Shown: positions 9,666 through 19,213 of the stretch, piece by piece
Numbering within the stretch: position 1 is the first letter of the stretch
How the letters are laid out: every line of letters begins with the position of its first letter
Source of the DNA: Oscillospiraceae bacterium
Lineage (GTDB): Bacteria > Bacillota > Clostridia > Oscillospirales > Oscillospiraceae
Direction of reading: 5' to 3'
NCBI GenBank assembly: GCA_020025535.1
Contig: JAHHRY010000001.1
Location: 124,001-188,000, forward strand
Length of the DNA stretch: 64,000 bases
The notes under the pieces: model-generated
Told to the model about the DNA's origin: nothing
The model's database searches: none
Seen by the model: only the letters and a program-made list of their open reading frames with translations
Program-made: the position numbers and the translations under genes

Positions 9666-9693
9666 ATTATAACAAATTCTAAAAGAAGGTCAA
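9666..9693 (-). promoter_or_regulatory. gdpP: Sigma-A promoter of the gdpP operon
   Basis: On the minus strand TTGACC (9688-9693) and TATAAT (9666-9671) are separated by 16 bp, about 56 bases before the gdpP start codon. Confidence 0.8.
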
Positions 9694-9777
9694 CACCTTT
9701 TATAAAGGGGTTTTACATTTTAGAGGTTCCCTGTCGAAGGCGCACGAAAAAAAATTGTATACTTTTTCATATTTTTG

Positions 9778-9988
9778 TGCTATACTTGTAAAAGCATGCG
9801 CCGGGTGGGCAGGCCCGGGCAACAGGTATCCGCGCAGATGCAGCGGCGGACACCGCATATTTTTTGAATACTTACGCAGGCGTTTTTACCTATCCGAAGG
9901 GCGATTCAGGGCCGGGAAGACAGGTTGCGGCTGCCTGCTTTGTTGTACCGTTTTTTCGGTAAAAGTTACGAAAGGAGTATTGATACCA
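9778..9988 (+). promoter_or_regulatory. RNase J promoter and long GC-rich 5' leader
   Basis: TGC-TATACT at 9778-9786 forms an extended -10 element; no good -35 is seen. The transcript would carry a leader of nearly 200 nt before the TTG start. The leader is much richer in G and C than its flanks and includes a CCGGG/CCCGGG hairpin near 9799-9818. No known riboswitch is recognised. Autoregulation of RNase J through its leader is plausible but unproven. The remainder of the divergent 9611-9988 gap holds only the gdpP promoter. Confidence 0.5.
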
Positions 9989-11644
9989 TTGGCAGAAAAA
10001 TTAAAAATTATTCCCCTTGGCGGTCTGGACGAAATCGGTAAGAACATTACCGTTCTGGAATACGGCAAGGATATGATCGTCATCGACTGCGGCCTCGGCT
10101 TCCCCGATGAGGATATGTACGGCGTGGATCTGGTAATCCCCGATTTCAGCTATCTGGTGAAAAATCAGAAGAAGCTGCGGGGTATGTTCATCACCCACGG
10201 ACACGAGGACCACATCGGTTCCATCCCCTACTGTATGCAGCAGGTCAACTGTCCTATCCACGGAACCGCAATGACCAACGGCCTGATCAAGCTGAAACTG
10301 GAGGAGCACCATCTGGCCGACAAGGTCAAGCTGATCACACACAAGCCCGGTGACGTGGTCAAGGCCGGCTGCTTCACCGTGGAGTTCATTCATGTGAATC
10401 ACTCCATTGCAGATGCCGTGTGCTTTGCAATCCACACCCCCGTGGGCACCGTAGTAATGACCGGTGACTTCAAAATCGATCCCACCGCTTCGGACGGCAT
10501 GATCGATCTGGCCCGTCTGGGCGAGCTGGGCAAGCAGGGCGTACTGGCTCTGCTGTGCGACTCAACCAACGTGGAGCGTCAGGGTTACACCCCCAGCGAA
10601 AACATCGTCGCCGAGAGTCTCGACCGTCAGTTCAAGGACTGCTCACAGCGAATCGTGGTCACCACCTTTGCCTCCAATATGCACCGTATTCAGGCGGTTA
10701 TCAACGTCGCCCATCGTCACGGCAGAAAAGTAGCCGTCACCGGCCGGAGCATGGAGAATATGCTGAAAGTTGCTCAGGAGCTGGGCTACCTGAAGGTTCC
10801 TGCCGGCACCATCGTGGACATCGCCTCCATCAAGAGTCTGCCCAAGGATAAAATTGTCATTGTTTCCACCGGCTCTCAGGGCGAAAATATGTCCGCCCTG
10901 TACCGCATGGCCTTCTCTACCCACCGTCAGGTGGAAATCGTCTCCGGTGACCGGATCATCATTTCCGCTTCCGCCATCCCCGGCAATGAAAAGGCCGTCT
11001 CCCGTATTATCAACGAGCTGTACCGCAAGGGCGCAGAAGTGGTATACGAAAAGAGCGAAGGTCTGCACGTTTCCGGACACGCCTGTCAGGAGGAGCTGAA
11101 GATCATTCACGCCCTCTGCAATCCCAAGTTCTTCATTCCCGTCCACGGTGAGCAGCGGCATCTGCAGCTGCACGCCAAGCTTGCCAAGCAGATGGGCACC
11201 CTGCCCAAGAACATCTGCATCGGCGAAGTGGGCAGCGTAATCGAGCTGTCCGCCCGCACCTGCAAAATCAATGGTTCCGTTCCCGCCGGCGTGGTTCTGG
11301 TGGACGGTACCGGCGTAGGTGATGTAGGCAGCGTAGTTCTCCGTGACCGGAAGCATCTGGCACAGGACGGCATGATCGTGGTCTGTGTAAATATCAGCAG
11401 TCAGGATGGCTCTGTAATCACCGGCCCCGACATTATCACCCGTGGCTTCATCTATGTGAAGGAATCCGAAGATCTGATGGACGAACTGCGTGAGGTGGCT
11501 ATGGAAGCCATCGACCGCTGCAACCGCAAGCACATCCGTGACTGGACTGCGATCAAGTCCGCCATCAAAAACGATCTGAGCGGCTATCTCTATAAGACCA
11601 CAAAACGCAATCCTATGATCCTGCCCGTAATCATGGAAATCTGA
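9989..11644 (+). CDS. rnj: Ribonuclease J
   Basis: RNase J is a metallo-beta-lactamase/beta-CASP ribonuclease with endonuclease and 5'-3' exonuclease activity, central to mRNA turnover and rRNA maturation in Bacillota. The zinc-binding motif HGHEDHIG is at residues 70-77, the beta-CASP domain follows (about 200-350), and the C-terminal dimerisation domain is complete, giving 551 residues. The likely start is TTG 9989, about 11 bases after AAAGGAG; no in-frame ATG fits the conserved N-terminus EKLKIIPLGG. The gene has its own terminator right after the stop. Whether it is the J1 or J2 type cannot be decided here. Confidence 0.95.
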   Translation: MAEKLKIIPLGGLDEIGKNITVLEYGKDMIVIDCGLGFPDEDMYGVDLVIPDFSYLVKNQKKLRGMFITHGHEDHIGSIPYCMQQVNCPIHGTAMTNGLIKLKLEEHHLADKVKLITHKPGDVVKAGCFTVEFIHVNHSIADAVCFAIHTPVGTVVMTGDFKIDPTASDGMIDLARLGELGKQGVLALLCDSTNVERQGYTPSENIVAESLDRQFKDCSQRIVVTTFASNMHRIQAVINVAHRHGRKVAVTGRSMENMLKVAQELGYLKVPAGTIVDIASIKSLPKDKIVIVSTGSQGENMSALYRMAFSTHRQVEIVSGDRIIISASAIPGNEKAVSRIINELYRKGAEVVYEKSEGLHVSGHACQEELKIIHALCNPKFFIPVHGEQRHLQLHAKLAKQMGTLPKNICIGEVGSVIELSARTCKINGSVPAGVVLVDGTGVGDVGSVVLRDRKHLAQDGMIVVCVNISSQDGSVITGPDIITRGFIYVKESEDLMDELREVAMEAIDRCNRKHIRDWTAIKSAIKNDLSGYLYKTTKRNPMILPVIMEI

Positions 11645-11645
11645 G

Positions 11646-11676
11646 AAAAAGCCTCCCTTGAAAAAGGGAGGCTTTT
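11646..11676 (+). terminator. Intrinsic terminator of the RNase J gene
   Basis: GCCTCCCTT pairs with AAGGGAGGC around an A-rich loop and is followed by TTTTG, two bases after the stop codon. Confidence 0.93.
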
Positions 11677-11727
11677 GTGGTTTAATGAGGGGAAGATTTA
11701 TCATTTCCGTTTTGGAAGGAGCATCCT

Positions 11728-12654
11728 ATGGAGTACTATTTTGCCCCGATGGAGGGCCTGACAGACAGCGTCTACCGCCGTCTGCATCACAAATATTTTC
11801 CCGGCATCGACCGTTACTATATGCCCTTTTTCTCCCCGACCATGCATCGAACCCTGTCCGCAAAGGAGCAGCGGGAGCTGCCAAAGGCCGACAGTGTTCC
11901 TTTCGTGGCCATCCCGCAGCTTCTGACAAAGAATGCGGAGGATTTTCTGTGGGCAGCAGAAATGCTCCGTGAGCAGGGCTACCCGGAGGTCAACCTGAAT
12001 CTGGGCTGTCCCTCCGGAACGGTGGTGGCAAAAGGGAAAGGCGCCGGTATGCTCCGGGATCTGCAGGCGCTGGACGCTTTTCTGGATGAGATTTTTTCCC
12101 ACTCCCCGCTCCCGATCTCGGTCAAGAGCCGGCTGGGGCTGGAATCTGCCGAAGAGTTTCCCGCTCTTCTGGAAATTTTCAACCGTTATCCCCTGGTACA
12201 GCTGCAGCTGCATCCCAGAGTACGGAAGGCTTTTTATTCCGGTCCCGTGGACAAAAAAGCATTTCGCTACTGCGTGGAAAACAGCATAAATCCCGTTTGC
12301 TTCAACGGAAATCTGTTTTCTATGGAGGATATCCGCAAGTTTTCCGAAGAGTTTCCCGGTATCGGGCATCTGATGCTTGGAAGAGGTCTGATTGCCGACC
12401 CGGGAATGCTGATCCCCGGCGGCACTGACACCGCCCTGCTGGAAGCATTTACAGGCGAGCTTCTGGAAGCCTACACAGAAAACTTCGGCGGTGCCCGTAA
12501 CGCCATGTTCCGCATGAAAGAGCACTGGAGCTATCTGCTCACACGATTTGATAACAGTGAAAAACTCGGAAAGCGTCTGCGGAAAACCACCGACATCAGC
12601 GAATACCGCAGCATCACACAGGAAATTTTCCATACGCTTCACAGAAACGGATAA
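11728..12654 (+). CDS. tRNA-dihydrouridine synthase (DUS) family flavoenzyme
   Basis: DUS enzymes are FMN-dependent TIM-barrel reductases that turn uridines of the tRNA D-loop into dihydrouridine. The 308-residue protein begins with the family hallmark FAPMEGLTDSVYR. The active-site cysteine lies in NLNLGCPSG (C94), followed by the GKGAGMLR FMN/tRNA segment. The C-terminal helical tRNA-binding domain is complete. ATG 11728 has a GGAGC ribosome site. It stands alone between two terminators. The positions modified (U16/17 or U20) cannot be assigned from sequence alone. Confidence 0.9.
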   Translation: MEYYFAPMEGLTDSVYRRLHHKYFPGIDRYYMPFFSPTMHRTLSAKEQRELPKADSVPFVAIPQLLTKNAEDFLWAAEMLREQGYPEVNLNLGCPSGTVVAKGKGAGMLRDLQALDAFLDEIFSHSPLPISVKSRLGLESAEEFPALLEIFNRYPLVQLQLHPRVRKAFYSGPVDKKAFRYCVENSINPVCFNGNLFSMEDIRKFSEEFPGIGHLMLGRGLIADPGMLIPGGTDTALLEAFTGELLEAYTENFGGARNAMFRMKEHWSYLLTRFDNSEKLGKRLRKTTDISEYRSITQEIFHTLHRNG

Positions 12655-12684
12655 AATATTCTCCATCAAGGCGGAGGACACAAA

Positions 12685-12726
12685 AGAAAACCCCCGATGT
12701 GATTTTCTAAAATCACATCGGGGGTT
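12685..12726 (-). terminator. Strong terminator between the convergent dus and foldase genes
   Basis: A perfect 18-bp stem (AACCCCCGATGTGATTTT class) closes on a very short loop and is followed by a T-rich stretch on the minus strand. It ends the foldase transcript and may also block the plus-strand transcript. Confidence 0.9.
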
Positions 12727-12752
12727 GCACTTTATGTCTGAAACGAAGCTGC

Positions 12753-14255
12753 TTACTTGCCCAGAGGAACTACGCCCAGGACAATCTTCTTGTAGTCGAT
12801 GGTTATATCATACTTGTCAATTGTTTCCTGCACCAGCTTCTGACCCAGTTCACTGACCAGAGAGCTGCGTGCATGGGCATACCAGATGGCCTCGCTCTCC
12901 ACAAAGTAGATGATATGGTAACCGTTCTTGCCCTTGACCAGCTCATAGTCACCGGCCTTGCGGTTTTCGTCTGCACACCATGTTTCGCCGGCCTCGCCGA
13001 ACAGAGTCTTGGTGTCTTCTTTTTTCAGGTTCAGCAGCAGGCCGCCCTTGTTCTTCGTGTTCTTATCATCACTGTGCTTCTCTGCCAGTGCACCAAAGGC
13101 CTCTTCGGTCAGCTTGCCGCTTTTCCACTCTTCCAGTACCTTTTCGGCTTTCTTGAGGCATTCGGCCCATTCTTCCTCGCTGTAAATCACATTGTCCTTG
13201 TCATCCTTTTTTCCGCCCTCTGCGGCAATCATAATATGACGGACATCATAGTAATTGCCGCTGCCCTTGGCAATGCCCTTGTTGAGGAAATCGGTCTGAT
13301 GCTCCTTGAAATAGGCATCCACTTCTGCTTCGGTGGGGTTAATGTCTTTATAGAGCTTGCCAAAATACGTATAACCCTTGTAGTAGGTTTCCATGTATGC
13401 AAGATAGTCTTCCTGCGTGCAGCCGGGACCCATTTCTTTCTGCAGCATGGCGTTCACACTCTCGAAGCCCTTTTTCTTTGCTTCCTCTTCCATATCTGTC
13501 AGAAGATTGTCCAGCTTTTTCTGATATTCCGCATCCAGCTGGTAGCCATTCTCCTCTGCCAGCATGGCGAATGCCTGATTGCTCTGCCACATCTGCAGAG
13601 AGCTCTTCAGCAAATACTGCTGCCAGGTGCTCTTCTTGTCGTAGCTCTGCTGCTCATCCAGAGGCTTTTGCAAATCAAATCCCATATAGGACAGATAATA
13701 CCCGTTCTGCTCGATGAAATCATACACCTGCATCCAGTAATAGATCTGCAGCTGGCCGTTTGTCAGCTGACTGTCGCCCATGGCAGCAACCACTTCTTCG
13801 CGCTTTTTGAAAGCTTTACGGTCAGAGACGCTGTAGGAATCCTTGTAGTAAATATTGTTTTCACGGGGCTTGAGCCAGTCAAACCAGCTGCCCACATCCC
13901 ATCCGCCTTTGGTAATGCCAAAGAAAAGCACCGTAGCCAGCACGGCCAGCGCCGCTATACAGCCGGAAATGATGGCCGTACGCTTCATTTTTTTGATCTG
14001 TGCGGAGGACTGCGCTTCCTCTTCAGGGGTCGATTCCTTCAGGATTTCGCTTTCGACGGAACCTTCCGCACTCTGCTCCTGAGCTTCCTCGGGTACGACC
14101 ACAACGGCTTCTCCGTCTGTCTCCATTGCTTTCTCTACCGCCGCAGCTACATCCTCTATGGATTCAACAACCGGTTCTTCCTGATTGTTCCTGCCGCAAT
14201 AGGGACAAAAAACGCCATCATCCGGCATTTCTCCCTGACAAAACTTACATTTCAT
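12753..14255 (-). CDS. Membrane-anchored parvulin-type peptidyl-prolyl isomerase with N-terminal zinc ribbon
   Basis: This 500-residue protein combines three parts. Residues 1-22 form a zinc ribbon with cysteines 3, 6, 17 and 20. An acidic linker leads to one membrane helix at about 94-114. The external part has a helical SurA/PrsA-like chaperone domain (about 135-340) and a rotamase domain starting near DVRHIMIAA (about 345-465). No signal peptide or lipobox is present, so the zinc ribbon should be cytoplasmic and the foldase outside. PrsA-type foldases assist folding of secreted proteins. ATG 14255 has a GGAG site upstream. It is monocistronic. The rotamase part is divergent, so catalytic activity is uncertain. 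Confidence 0.82.
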   Translation of the reverse strand: MKCKFCQGEMPDDGVFCPYCGRNNQEEPVVESIEDVAAAVEKAMETDGEAVVVVPEEAQEQSAEGSVESEILKESTPEEEAQSSAQIKKMKRTAIISGCIAALAVLATVLFFGITKGGWDVGSWFDWLKPRENNIYYKDSYSVSDRKAFKKREEVVAAMGDSQLTNGQLQIYYWMQVYDFIEQNGYYLSYMGFDLQKPLDEQQSYDKKSTWQQYLLKSSLQMWQSNQAFAMLAEENGYQLDAEYQKKLDNLLTDMEEEAKKKGFESVNAMLQKEMGPGCTQEDYLAYMETYYKGYTYFGKLYKDINPTEAEVDAYFKEHQTDFLNKGIAKGSGNYYDVRHIMIAAEGGKKDDKDNVIYSEEEWAECLKKAEKVLEEWKSGKLTEEAFGALAEKHSDDKNTKNKGGLLLNLKKEDTKTLFGEAGETWCADENRKAGDYELVKGKNGYHIIYFVESEAIWYAHARSSLVSELGQKLVQETIDKYDITIDYKKIVLGVVPLGK

Positions 14256-14382
14256 AGGTTTGACTCACTTTCTCCGTCAACTCGGTGTAATTCTAGGTCA
14301 GTTTATCATGGTGTACCAACAAAATCAAGGGATTCCATAAATATTTTACATTTCCATCCAACGGGAAAAATCCCCGAAATGC

Positions 14383-14411
14383 TTGCAAATAATCAACAAA
14401 ACTGATATAAT
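14383..14411 (+). promoter_or_regulatory. miaB: Consensus sigma-A promoter of the miaB-mutS-mutL-miaA-hfq run
   Basis: TTGCAA (14383-14388) and TATAAT (14406-14411) are exactly 17 bp apart, and the miaB start codon follows 36 bases later. Confidence 0.88.
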
Positions 14412-14447
14412 ATGTCGTTGATATTGTATTCTCGGAGGAATTTTGAA

Positions 14448-15854
14448 ATGAACGGAAAAACTACTGTAATTTCTCAGGCGCAACTGGATACCCAGTTTGC
14501 CTATTGTGATAAAATCGCCGCCTACTGGCTTGCCGCCGGCCGTACCCCTGCCGCCTATGTGGAAACCTACGGCTGCCAGCAAAACGAGGCCGACTCCGAG
14601 AACATCCGCGGTATGCTGAAGGAATGCGGCTACGAAATCTGTCAGGAACCCGAGGGTGCCGATGTGGTTGTCATGAACACCTGCGCCATCCGTGAGCACG
14701 CCGAGCAGAGAGTATTCGGCAATCTGGGTGCCCTGACCCACACCAAACGCCGCCATCCGGAACAGAAAATCTTCCTCTGCGGCTGCATGGCCGGTCAGGA
14801 ATCCGTATCCCAGCGCATCAAAATGAGCTATCCTCACGTGGACGGCGTGTTCTCTACCCATCATCTTTGGCAGTTCCCGGAAATTCTATACATGGTGCTG
14901 ACCTCCGGCAGGCGGCAGTTCTATGTGGCAGACGAACCCGGTTCCATTGCCGAGGGACTGCCCATCGTCCGCAGCAGCACCCTGAAAGCATGGGTTTCCA
15001 TTATGTACGGCTGCAACAACTTCTGCACCTACTGCATCGTCCCCTATGTCCGGGGTCGGGAACGCAGCCGCAAGCCGGAGGATATTCTGGCAGAGTGCCG
15101 GGAGCTGGTCGCCGCCGGCTGCAAGGAAATCAATCTTCTGGGTCAGAATGTCAACTCCTACGGCAAAGATCTGGAATGCGGCATGGACTTTGCCGACCTG
15201 CTGGCGGAAGTCGCAAAGATCGACGGAGATTTCATTATCCGCTTCATGACCAGCCACCCGAGAGATGCCTCCCGGAAGCTGTTCGACACCATGGCGGCTT
15301 ATCCGAAAATCGCCAAGCAGCTGCATCTGCCCTTCCAGTCCGGATCCAGCCGGGTCCTGAAGGCCATGAACCGCCACTACGACCGTGAAAAATATCTGGA
15401 TACCGTAAATTACGCAAAATCGGTCATGCCCGATCTGGTGCTGACTTCCGATGTCATCGTCGGCTTCCCCGGCGAAACCCAGGAGGAATTTGAAGAAACC
15501 ATCAGCCTGATTCAGCAGGTCCGCTACGATGCCCTGTTTACCTTCATCTTCTCTCCCAGAGGCGGCACTCCTGCCGCCAAGATGGAAGATCCCACTCCCA
15601 AAGCAGAGAAAAACCGGCGTTTTGACAGACTCTGCGCCGTTCAGAATCAGATCTCCGAAGAAATTCACAGCGGCTATGTGGGCAAAACGTTCCGCTGTCT
15701 CATCGACGGAAAAGACAAGGATCTGCTCACCGCCCGTACGGAAGGCGGCCGTCTGGTTCGCCTTGCCGGAGAAGATTCCCTGATCGGAAGTTTCCGGCAT
15801 ATCACCATTACCGGCTCCACCACCTGGAGTCTCACCGGCAGTCTGGCCGACTGA
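14448..15854 (+). CDS. miaB: tRNA-2-methylthio-N6-dimethylallyladenosine synthase
   Basis: MiaB is a radical-SAM methylthiotransferase that adds the methylthio group to i6A37 of tRNAs reading codons that start with U. The 468-residue protein has the UPF0004 domain with cluster cysteines 43, 79 and 113, the radical-SAM CxxxCxxC cysteines 189, 193 and 196, and a C-terminal TRAM domain. ATG 14448 has GGAGG upstream; an in-frame ATG 36 bases earlier overlaps the promoter and is rejected. It works downstream of MiaA, whose gene is in the same run, so both steps of ms2i6A synthesis are encoded together. Confidence 0.96.
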   Translation: MNGKTTVISQAQLDTQFAYCDKIAAYWLAAGRTPAAYVETYGCQQNEADSENIRGMLKECGYEICQEPEGADVVVMNTCAIREHAEQRVFGNLGALTHTKRRHPEQKIFLCGCMAGQESVSQRIKMSYPHVDGVFSTHHLWQFPEILYMVLTSGRRQFYVADEPGSIAEGLPIVRSSTLKAWVSIMYGCNNFCTYCIVPYVRGRERSRKPEDILAECRELVAAGCKEINLLGQNVNSYGKDLECGMDFADLLAEVAKIDGDFIIRFMTSHPRDASRKLFDTMAAYPKIAKQLHLPFQSGSSRVLKAMNRHYDREKYLDTVNYAKSVMPDLVLTSDVIVGFPGETQEEFEETISLIQQVRYDALFTFIFSPRGGTPAAKMEDPTPKAEKNRRFDRLCAVQNQISEEIHSGYVGKTFRCLIDGKDKDLLTARTEGGRLVRLAGEDSLIGSFRHITITGSTTWSLTGSLAD

Positions 15855-15903
15855 CACACTTTGTATTTATTTAGACAGAAATAGACAGAAAGAGGTTACG
15901 CCC

Positions 15904-18510
15904 ATGGCAAAACCTGCAAACGAACTGACCCCCATGCAGCGTCAGTATCACGAAATCAAAGAAAAGAATCAGGACTGCATCCTGTTTTTCCGGCTGGGCG
16001 ATTTCTATGAGATGTTCAACGACGATGCCCGTCTGGCCGCCAAGGAACTGGATCTGACCCTTACCACCCGGGACAGAGGCAAGCCCAAGGAGGAACAGAC
16101 GCCCATGTGCGGCGTTCCTTACCACAGCGTGGACTCCTATATTGCCCGTCTTGTCAGCAAGGGCTATAAAGTAGCCATCTGCGAACAGATGGAGGACCCC
16201 GCCACCGCCAAAGGTCTGGTGGAACGGGACATCACACGGATCGTCACCCCCGGCACCGTCACGGAAAGCTGTATGCTGGAAGAAAGCCGCAACAACTACA
16301 TTGCGGCGCTCTGCGGTGAAGGCGGCAAATACGGTCTGTCCTTCTGCGACATTTCCACAGGTGAGTTTTACGTCACCGTCTGTGACAGTGCCGCAGCGGC
16401 AGCCTCGGAACTGGGACGTTTTTCCCCGTCCGAAGTAATCCGCAGCGGCAGCGAGGTGCAGTGCGACATTCTGGACGATGCCCTGGTCAATCGTCTGAAA
16501 TGCTGCATCACTCCGGGAAATCCCGCATTCTTTGCTCCGGAAAGTGCAGAAAACACGCTGGAGCAGCATTTCTCCTGCTCTCTGAGCGTGCTTGGTCTTT
16601 CCGGTCTTCCCCTGGGCTGCATTGCCGCAGGCGGTCTGCTGCAGTCTCTGCTGACACTTCAGAAAAATGATCTGACCCATATCCGCACCCTGCAGTATTA
16701 CTCCAGCGGAAAATTTATGGAGCTGGACATGGATGCCCGCCGCAATCTGGAACTGACCGAAACCATGCGTTCCAAGGAAAAGAAAGGCACCCTTCTCTGG
16801 GTGCTGGACAAAACCCACACCGCCATGGGCGGACGCATGATCCGCAGCTGGCTGGAAAAGCCTCTGCTGGATGCACTGGAAATTGGTCATCGGCAGAGCG
16901 CCGTTGCCGAACTGGTGGATTCCGTAATCGGCCGCAGCGAACTGGAAGAAGCCCTGAAAGATGTCACGGACTTTGAACGGGTCATGGCCCGTGTTGTCAC
17001 GGGAACCGTCAACTGCCGGGATCTGCTGGGTCTGGCCAGAGGCCTGCGTGCCCTGCCGGAAATTAAAAACCAGCTTTCTCAGATGCACTCTCCCATGCTG
17101 CAGAAGCTCGCTGCCACCATTGACCCCATGAGTGAATGGGCTGACCGCATTGAAAACACCATTGTGGAAGAACCTCCTCTCACCATCCGGGAAGGCGGCA
17201 TCATCCGTCAGGGTGCCAATGCCGAAGCCGACCGTCTGCGTGACATCATGGACGGCGGTGCGGGCACCATCGCAGCCATCGAGGCCGCCGAAAAAGAAAA
17301 AACCGGAATCCGAACTCTGAAAGTCGGCTTCAACCGGGTTTTCGGATATTATATCGAAGTTTCCAAGTCCTTTATGGATTTGGTGCCGGCCCACTACATA
17401 CGCAAGCAGACCCTTGCCAACTGTGAACGCTACATCACCCAGGAACTGAAAGATCTGGAAAATCAGGTTCTCACCGCCAAGGATCGTCTGACCGCTCTGG
17501 AATACCAGATTTTTACGGAGCTGCGGGAGGATCTGGCCCGTCAGGCGGGCAGAGTACAGGAAACGGCAGCCGCAGTTGCCGCAACGGATACGCTCTGTTC
17601 TCTGGCCAGTGTCGCCGTCCAGCGCAACTACTGCCGGCCGGAGATTTCTCTGGGCAATGAGCTGTCCATCACCGACGGCCGCCACCCCGTGGTGGAAGTC
17701 ATGCTGAAAAACAATCTGTTTGTCCCCAACGATACCCATCTCGGCGCAGCAGACAATCAGGTTTCCATCATCACCGGCCCCAATATGGCAGGTAAATCCA
17801 CCTATATGCGGCAGGTAGCGCTGATTGTGCTGATGGCACAAATCGGCTCCTTTGTACCGGCCCGTTCCGCAAAAATCGGTCTGGTGGACCGGGTCTTCAC
17901 CAGAATCGGTGCCAGCGATGATCTGGCTTCCGGTCAGTCCACTTTCATGGTGGAAATGGCAGAAGTCGCTTCTATTCTGAAGTATGCTACCGGCCGCAGT
18001 CTGCTGATTCTGGACGAAATCGGCCGCGGCACCTCCACTTACGACGGCATGGCCATTGCCAGAGCCGTTCTGGAATATGCCGCCAATCCCAAGCGCTTAG
18101 GTGCCAAAACGCTGTTTGCCACCCACTACCACGAACTTTCCACCATTGAAGCCGAGCTTCCCAATGTAAAGAATTACAACATCGCAGTGAAAAAGCGGGG
18201 CGACCAGATGATTTTTCTCCGCAAGATCATCCCCGGCGCCGCCGACGACAGCTATGGCGTGGAAGTTGCCAAACTGGCAGGACTTCCCAATGCGGTCATC
18301 AGCCGTGCCCGTGAGATTCTCGCGGAGCTGGAAAGTCAGGGCGGCAGCCGGCCGGCTCCCGTTGCTCACACCGAACCCGATGAGCAGATCAGTATGCTGG
18401 ATCTGAATGCCCAGCGTGTCTGCAATGCGCTTTCCGCCATTTCCGTGGAAACACTTACCCCAATTGAAGCCATGAATGAACTGTACAAGCTGAAAAGGAT
18501 GTTGAACTGA
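15904..18510 (+). CDS. mutS: DNA mismatch repair protein MutS
   Basis: MutS recognises mispaired bases and starts mismatch repair. The 868-residue protein starts with the mismatch-binding domain, whose intercalating phenylalanine motif is visible as FFRLGDFYEMF (residues 30-40), followed by connector, lever and clamp. The ABC-type ATPase has Walker A GPNMAGKST near residue 625 and Walker B LDEIGRGTST. This is the MutS1 type, not MutS2. The stop codon overlaps the start of the next gene by one base (TGATG), so the membrane protease downstream is translationally coupled. Confidence 0.98.
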   Translation: MAKPANELTPMQRQYHEIKEKNQDCILFFRLGDFYEMFNDDARLAAKELDLTLTTRDRGKPKEEQTPMCGVPYHSVDSYIARLVSKGYKVAICEQMEDPATAKGLVERDITRIVTPGTVTESCMLEESRNNYIAALCGEGGKYGLSFCDISTGEFYVTVCDSAAAAASELGRFSPSEVIRSGSEVQCDILDDALVNRLKCCITPGNPAFFAPESAENTLEQHFSCSLSVLGLSGLPLGCIAAGGLLQSLLTLQKNDLTHIRTLQYYSSGKFMELDMDARRNLELTETMRSKEKKGTLLWVLDKTHTAMGGRMIRSWLEKPLLDALEIGHRQSAVAELVDSVIGRSELEEALKDVTDFERVMARVVTGTVNCRDLLGLARGLRALPEIKNQLSQMHSPMLQKLAATIDPMSEWADRIENTIVEEPPLTIREGGIIRQGANAEADRLRDIMDGGAGTIAAIEAAEKEKTGIRTLKVGFNRVFGYYIEVSKSFMDLVPAHYIRKQTLANCERYITQELKDLENQVLTAKDRLTALEYQIFTELREDLARQAGRVQETAAAVAATDTLCSLASVAVQRNYCRPEISLGNELSITDGRHPVVEVMLKNNLFVPNDTHLGAADNQVSIITGPNMAGKSTYMRQVALIVLMAQIGSFVPARSAKIGLVDRVFTRIGASDDLASGQSTFMVEMAEVASILKYATGRSLLILDEIGRGTSTYDGMAIARAVLEYAANPKRLGAKTLFATHYHELSTIEAELPNVKNYNIAVKKRGDQMIFLRKIIPGAADDSYGVEVAKLAGLPNAVISRAREILAELESQGGSRPAPVAHTEPDEQISMLDLNAQRVCNALSAISVETLTPIEAMNELYKLKRMLN

Positions 18511-19208
18511 TGGCAAATGCAAAAAAACTCCCTATTACCCTGACCGACCGGGAAATTGCTCTTGGTTATGTCTATCTGGTGGTGGATTTCTTATTTCTCC
18601 CCCTGATGCTCAATACGTTCAACAGCATCCTTACGCACCCGTTGAATGCGGCCTGGACCAATTTTCTGTACTTTTTCTTCAACTTTCTGTTCCTGTGCCT
18701 TATTTTTCAGAAATATCTGAAAAAGTCCTTCATCCACGCCGGGAAAAATACGCTCAGGTTCCTGCTGTATTCCATTCTGGGCTTTGCAGTTTACCAGCTG
18801 TGTAACTTTCTTCTGTCCTACGTAATCGTCAGGCTGTACCCTGCATTTGCCAATATGAATGACGCCAGCATCTCTCATATGCTGACAGACAATTTCGTTA
18901 TCATGTCCATTGGCACCATATTCTTCGTACCGGTTGCCGAGGAGCTGATCCATCGCGGACTGATTTTTACTTCCATGTACCGCAAAAGCCCTGCCGCCGC
19001 CTACATCTTTTCCACCATTTTCTTCGCCGCCATCCATGTGATTGGCTATGTGGGTACCGCAGACCGCATGACGCTTTTGTTTTCTCTGATTCAGTACATC
19101 CCCGCCGGTCTCATTCTGGCAAAAGCCTACGAAAAAAGTGGCTGCATTCTGGTACCTATGCTCATTCACGCATCTGTTAATGCCATGGGTATCTTTGCTC
19201 TGAGGTGA
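18510..19208 (+). CDS. CPBP-family intramembrane metalloprotease
   Basis: This 232-residue protein has about six to eight membrane helices and the motifs of the CPBP (CAAX protease and bacteriocin-processing) family: EELIHRG near residue 147, FFAAIH about 30 residues later, and HASVN near the C-terminus. These supply the glutamates and histidines of the intramembrane metal site. Family members process prenylated or secreted peptides or act in bacteriocin self-immunity. It is set between mutS (1-bp overlap) and mutL (start codon 6 bp past its stop), so it is transcribed with mismatch repair. Its substrate cannot be told. Confidence 0.88.
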   Translation: MANAKKLPITLTDREIALGYVYLVVDFLFLPLMLNTFNSILTHPLNAAWTNFLYFFFNFLFLCLIFQKYLKKSFIHAGKNTLRFLLYSILGFAVYQLCNFLLSYVIVRLYPAFANMNDASISHMLTDNFVIMSIGTIFFVPVAEELIHRGLIFTSMYRKSPAAAYIFSTIFFAAIHVIGYVGTADRMTLLFSLIQYIPAGLILAKAYEKSGCILVPMLIHASVNAMGIFALR

Positions 19209-19213
19209 TTAGA

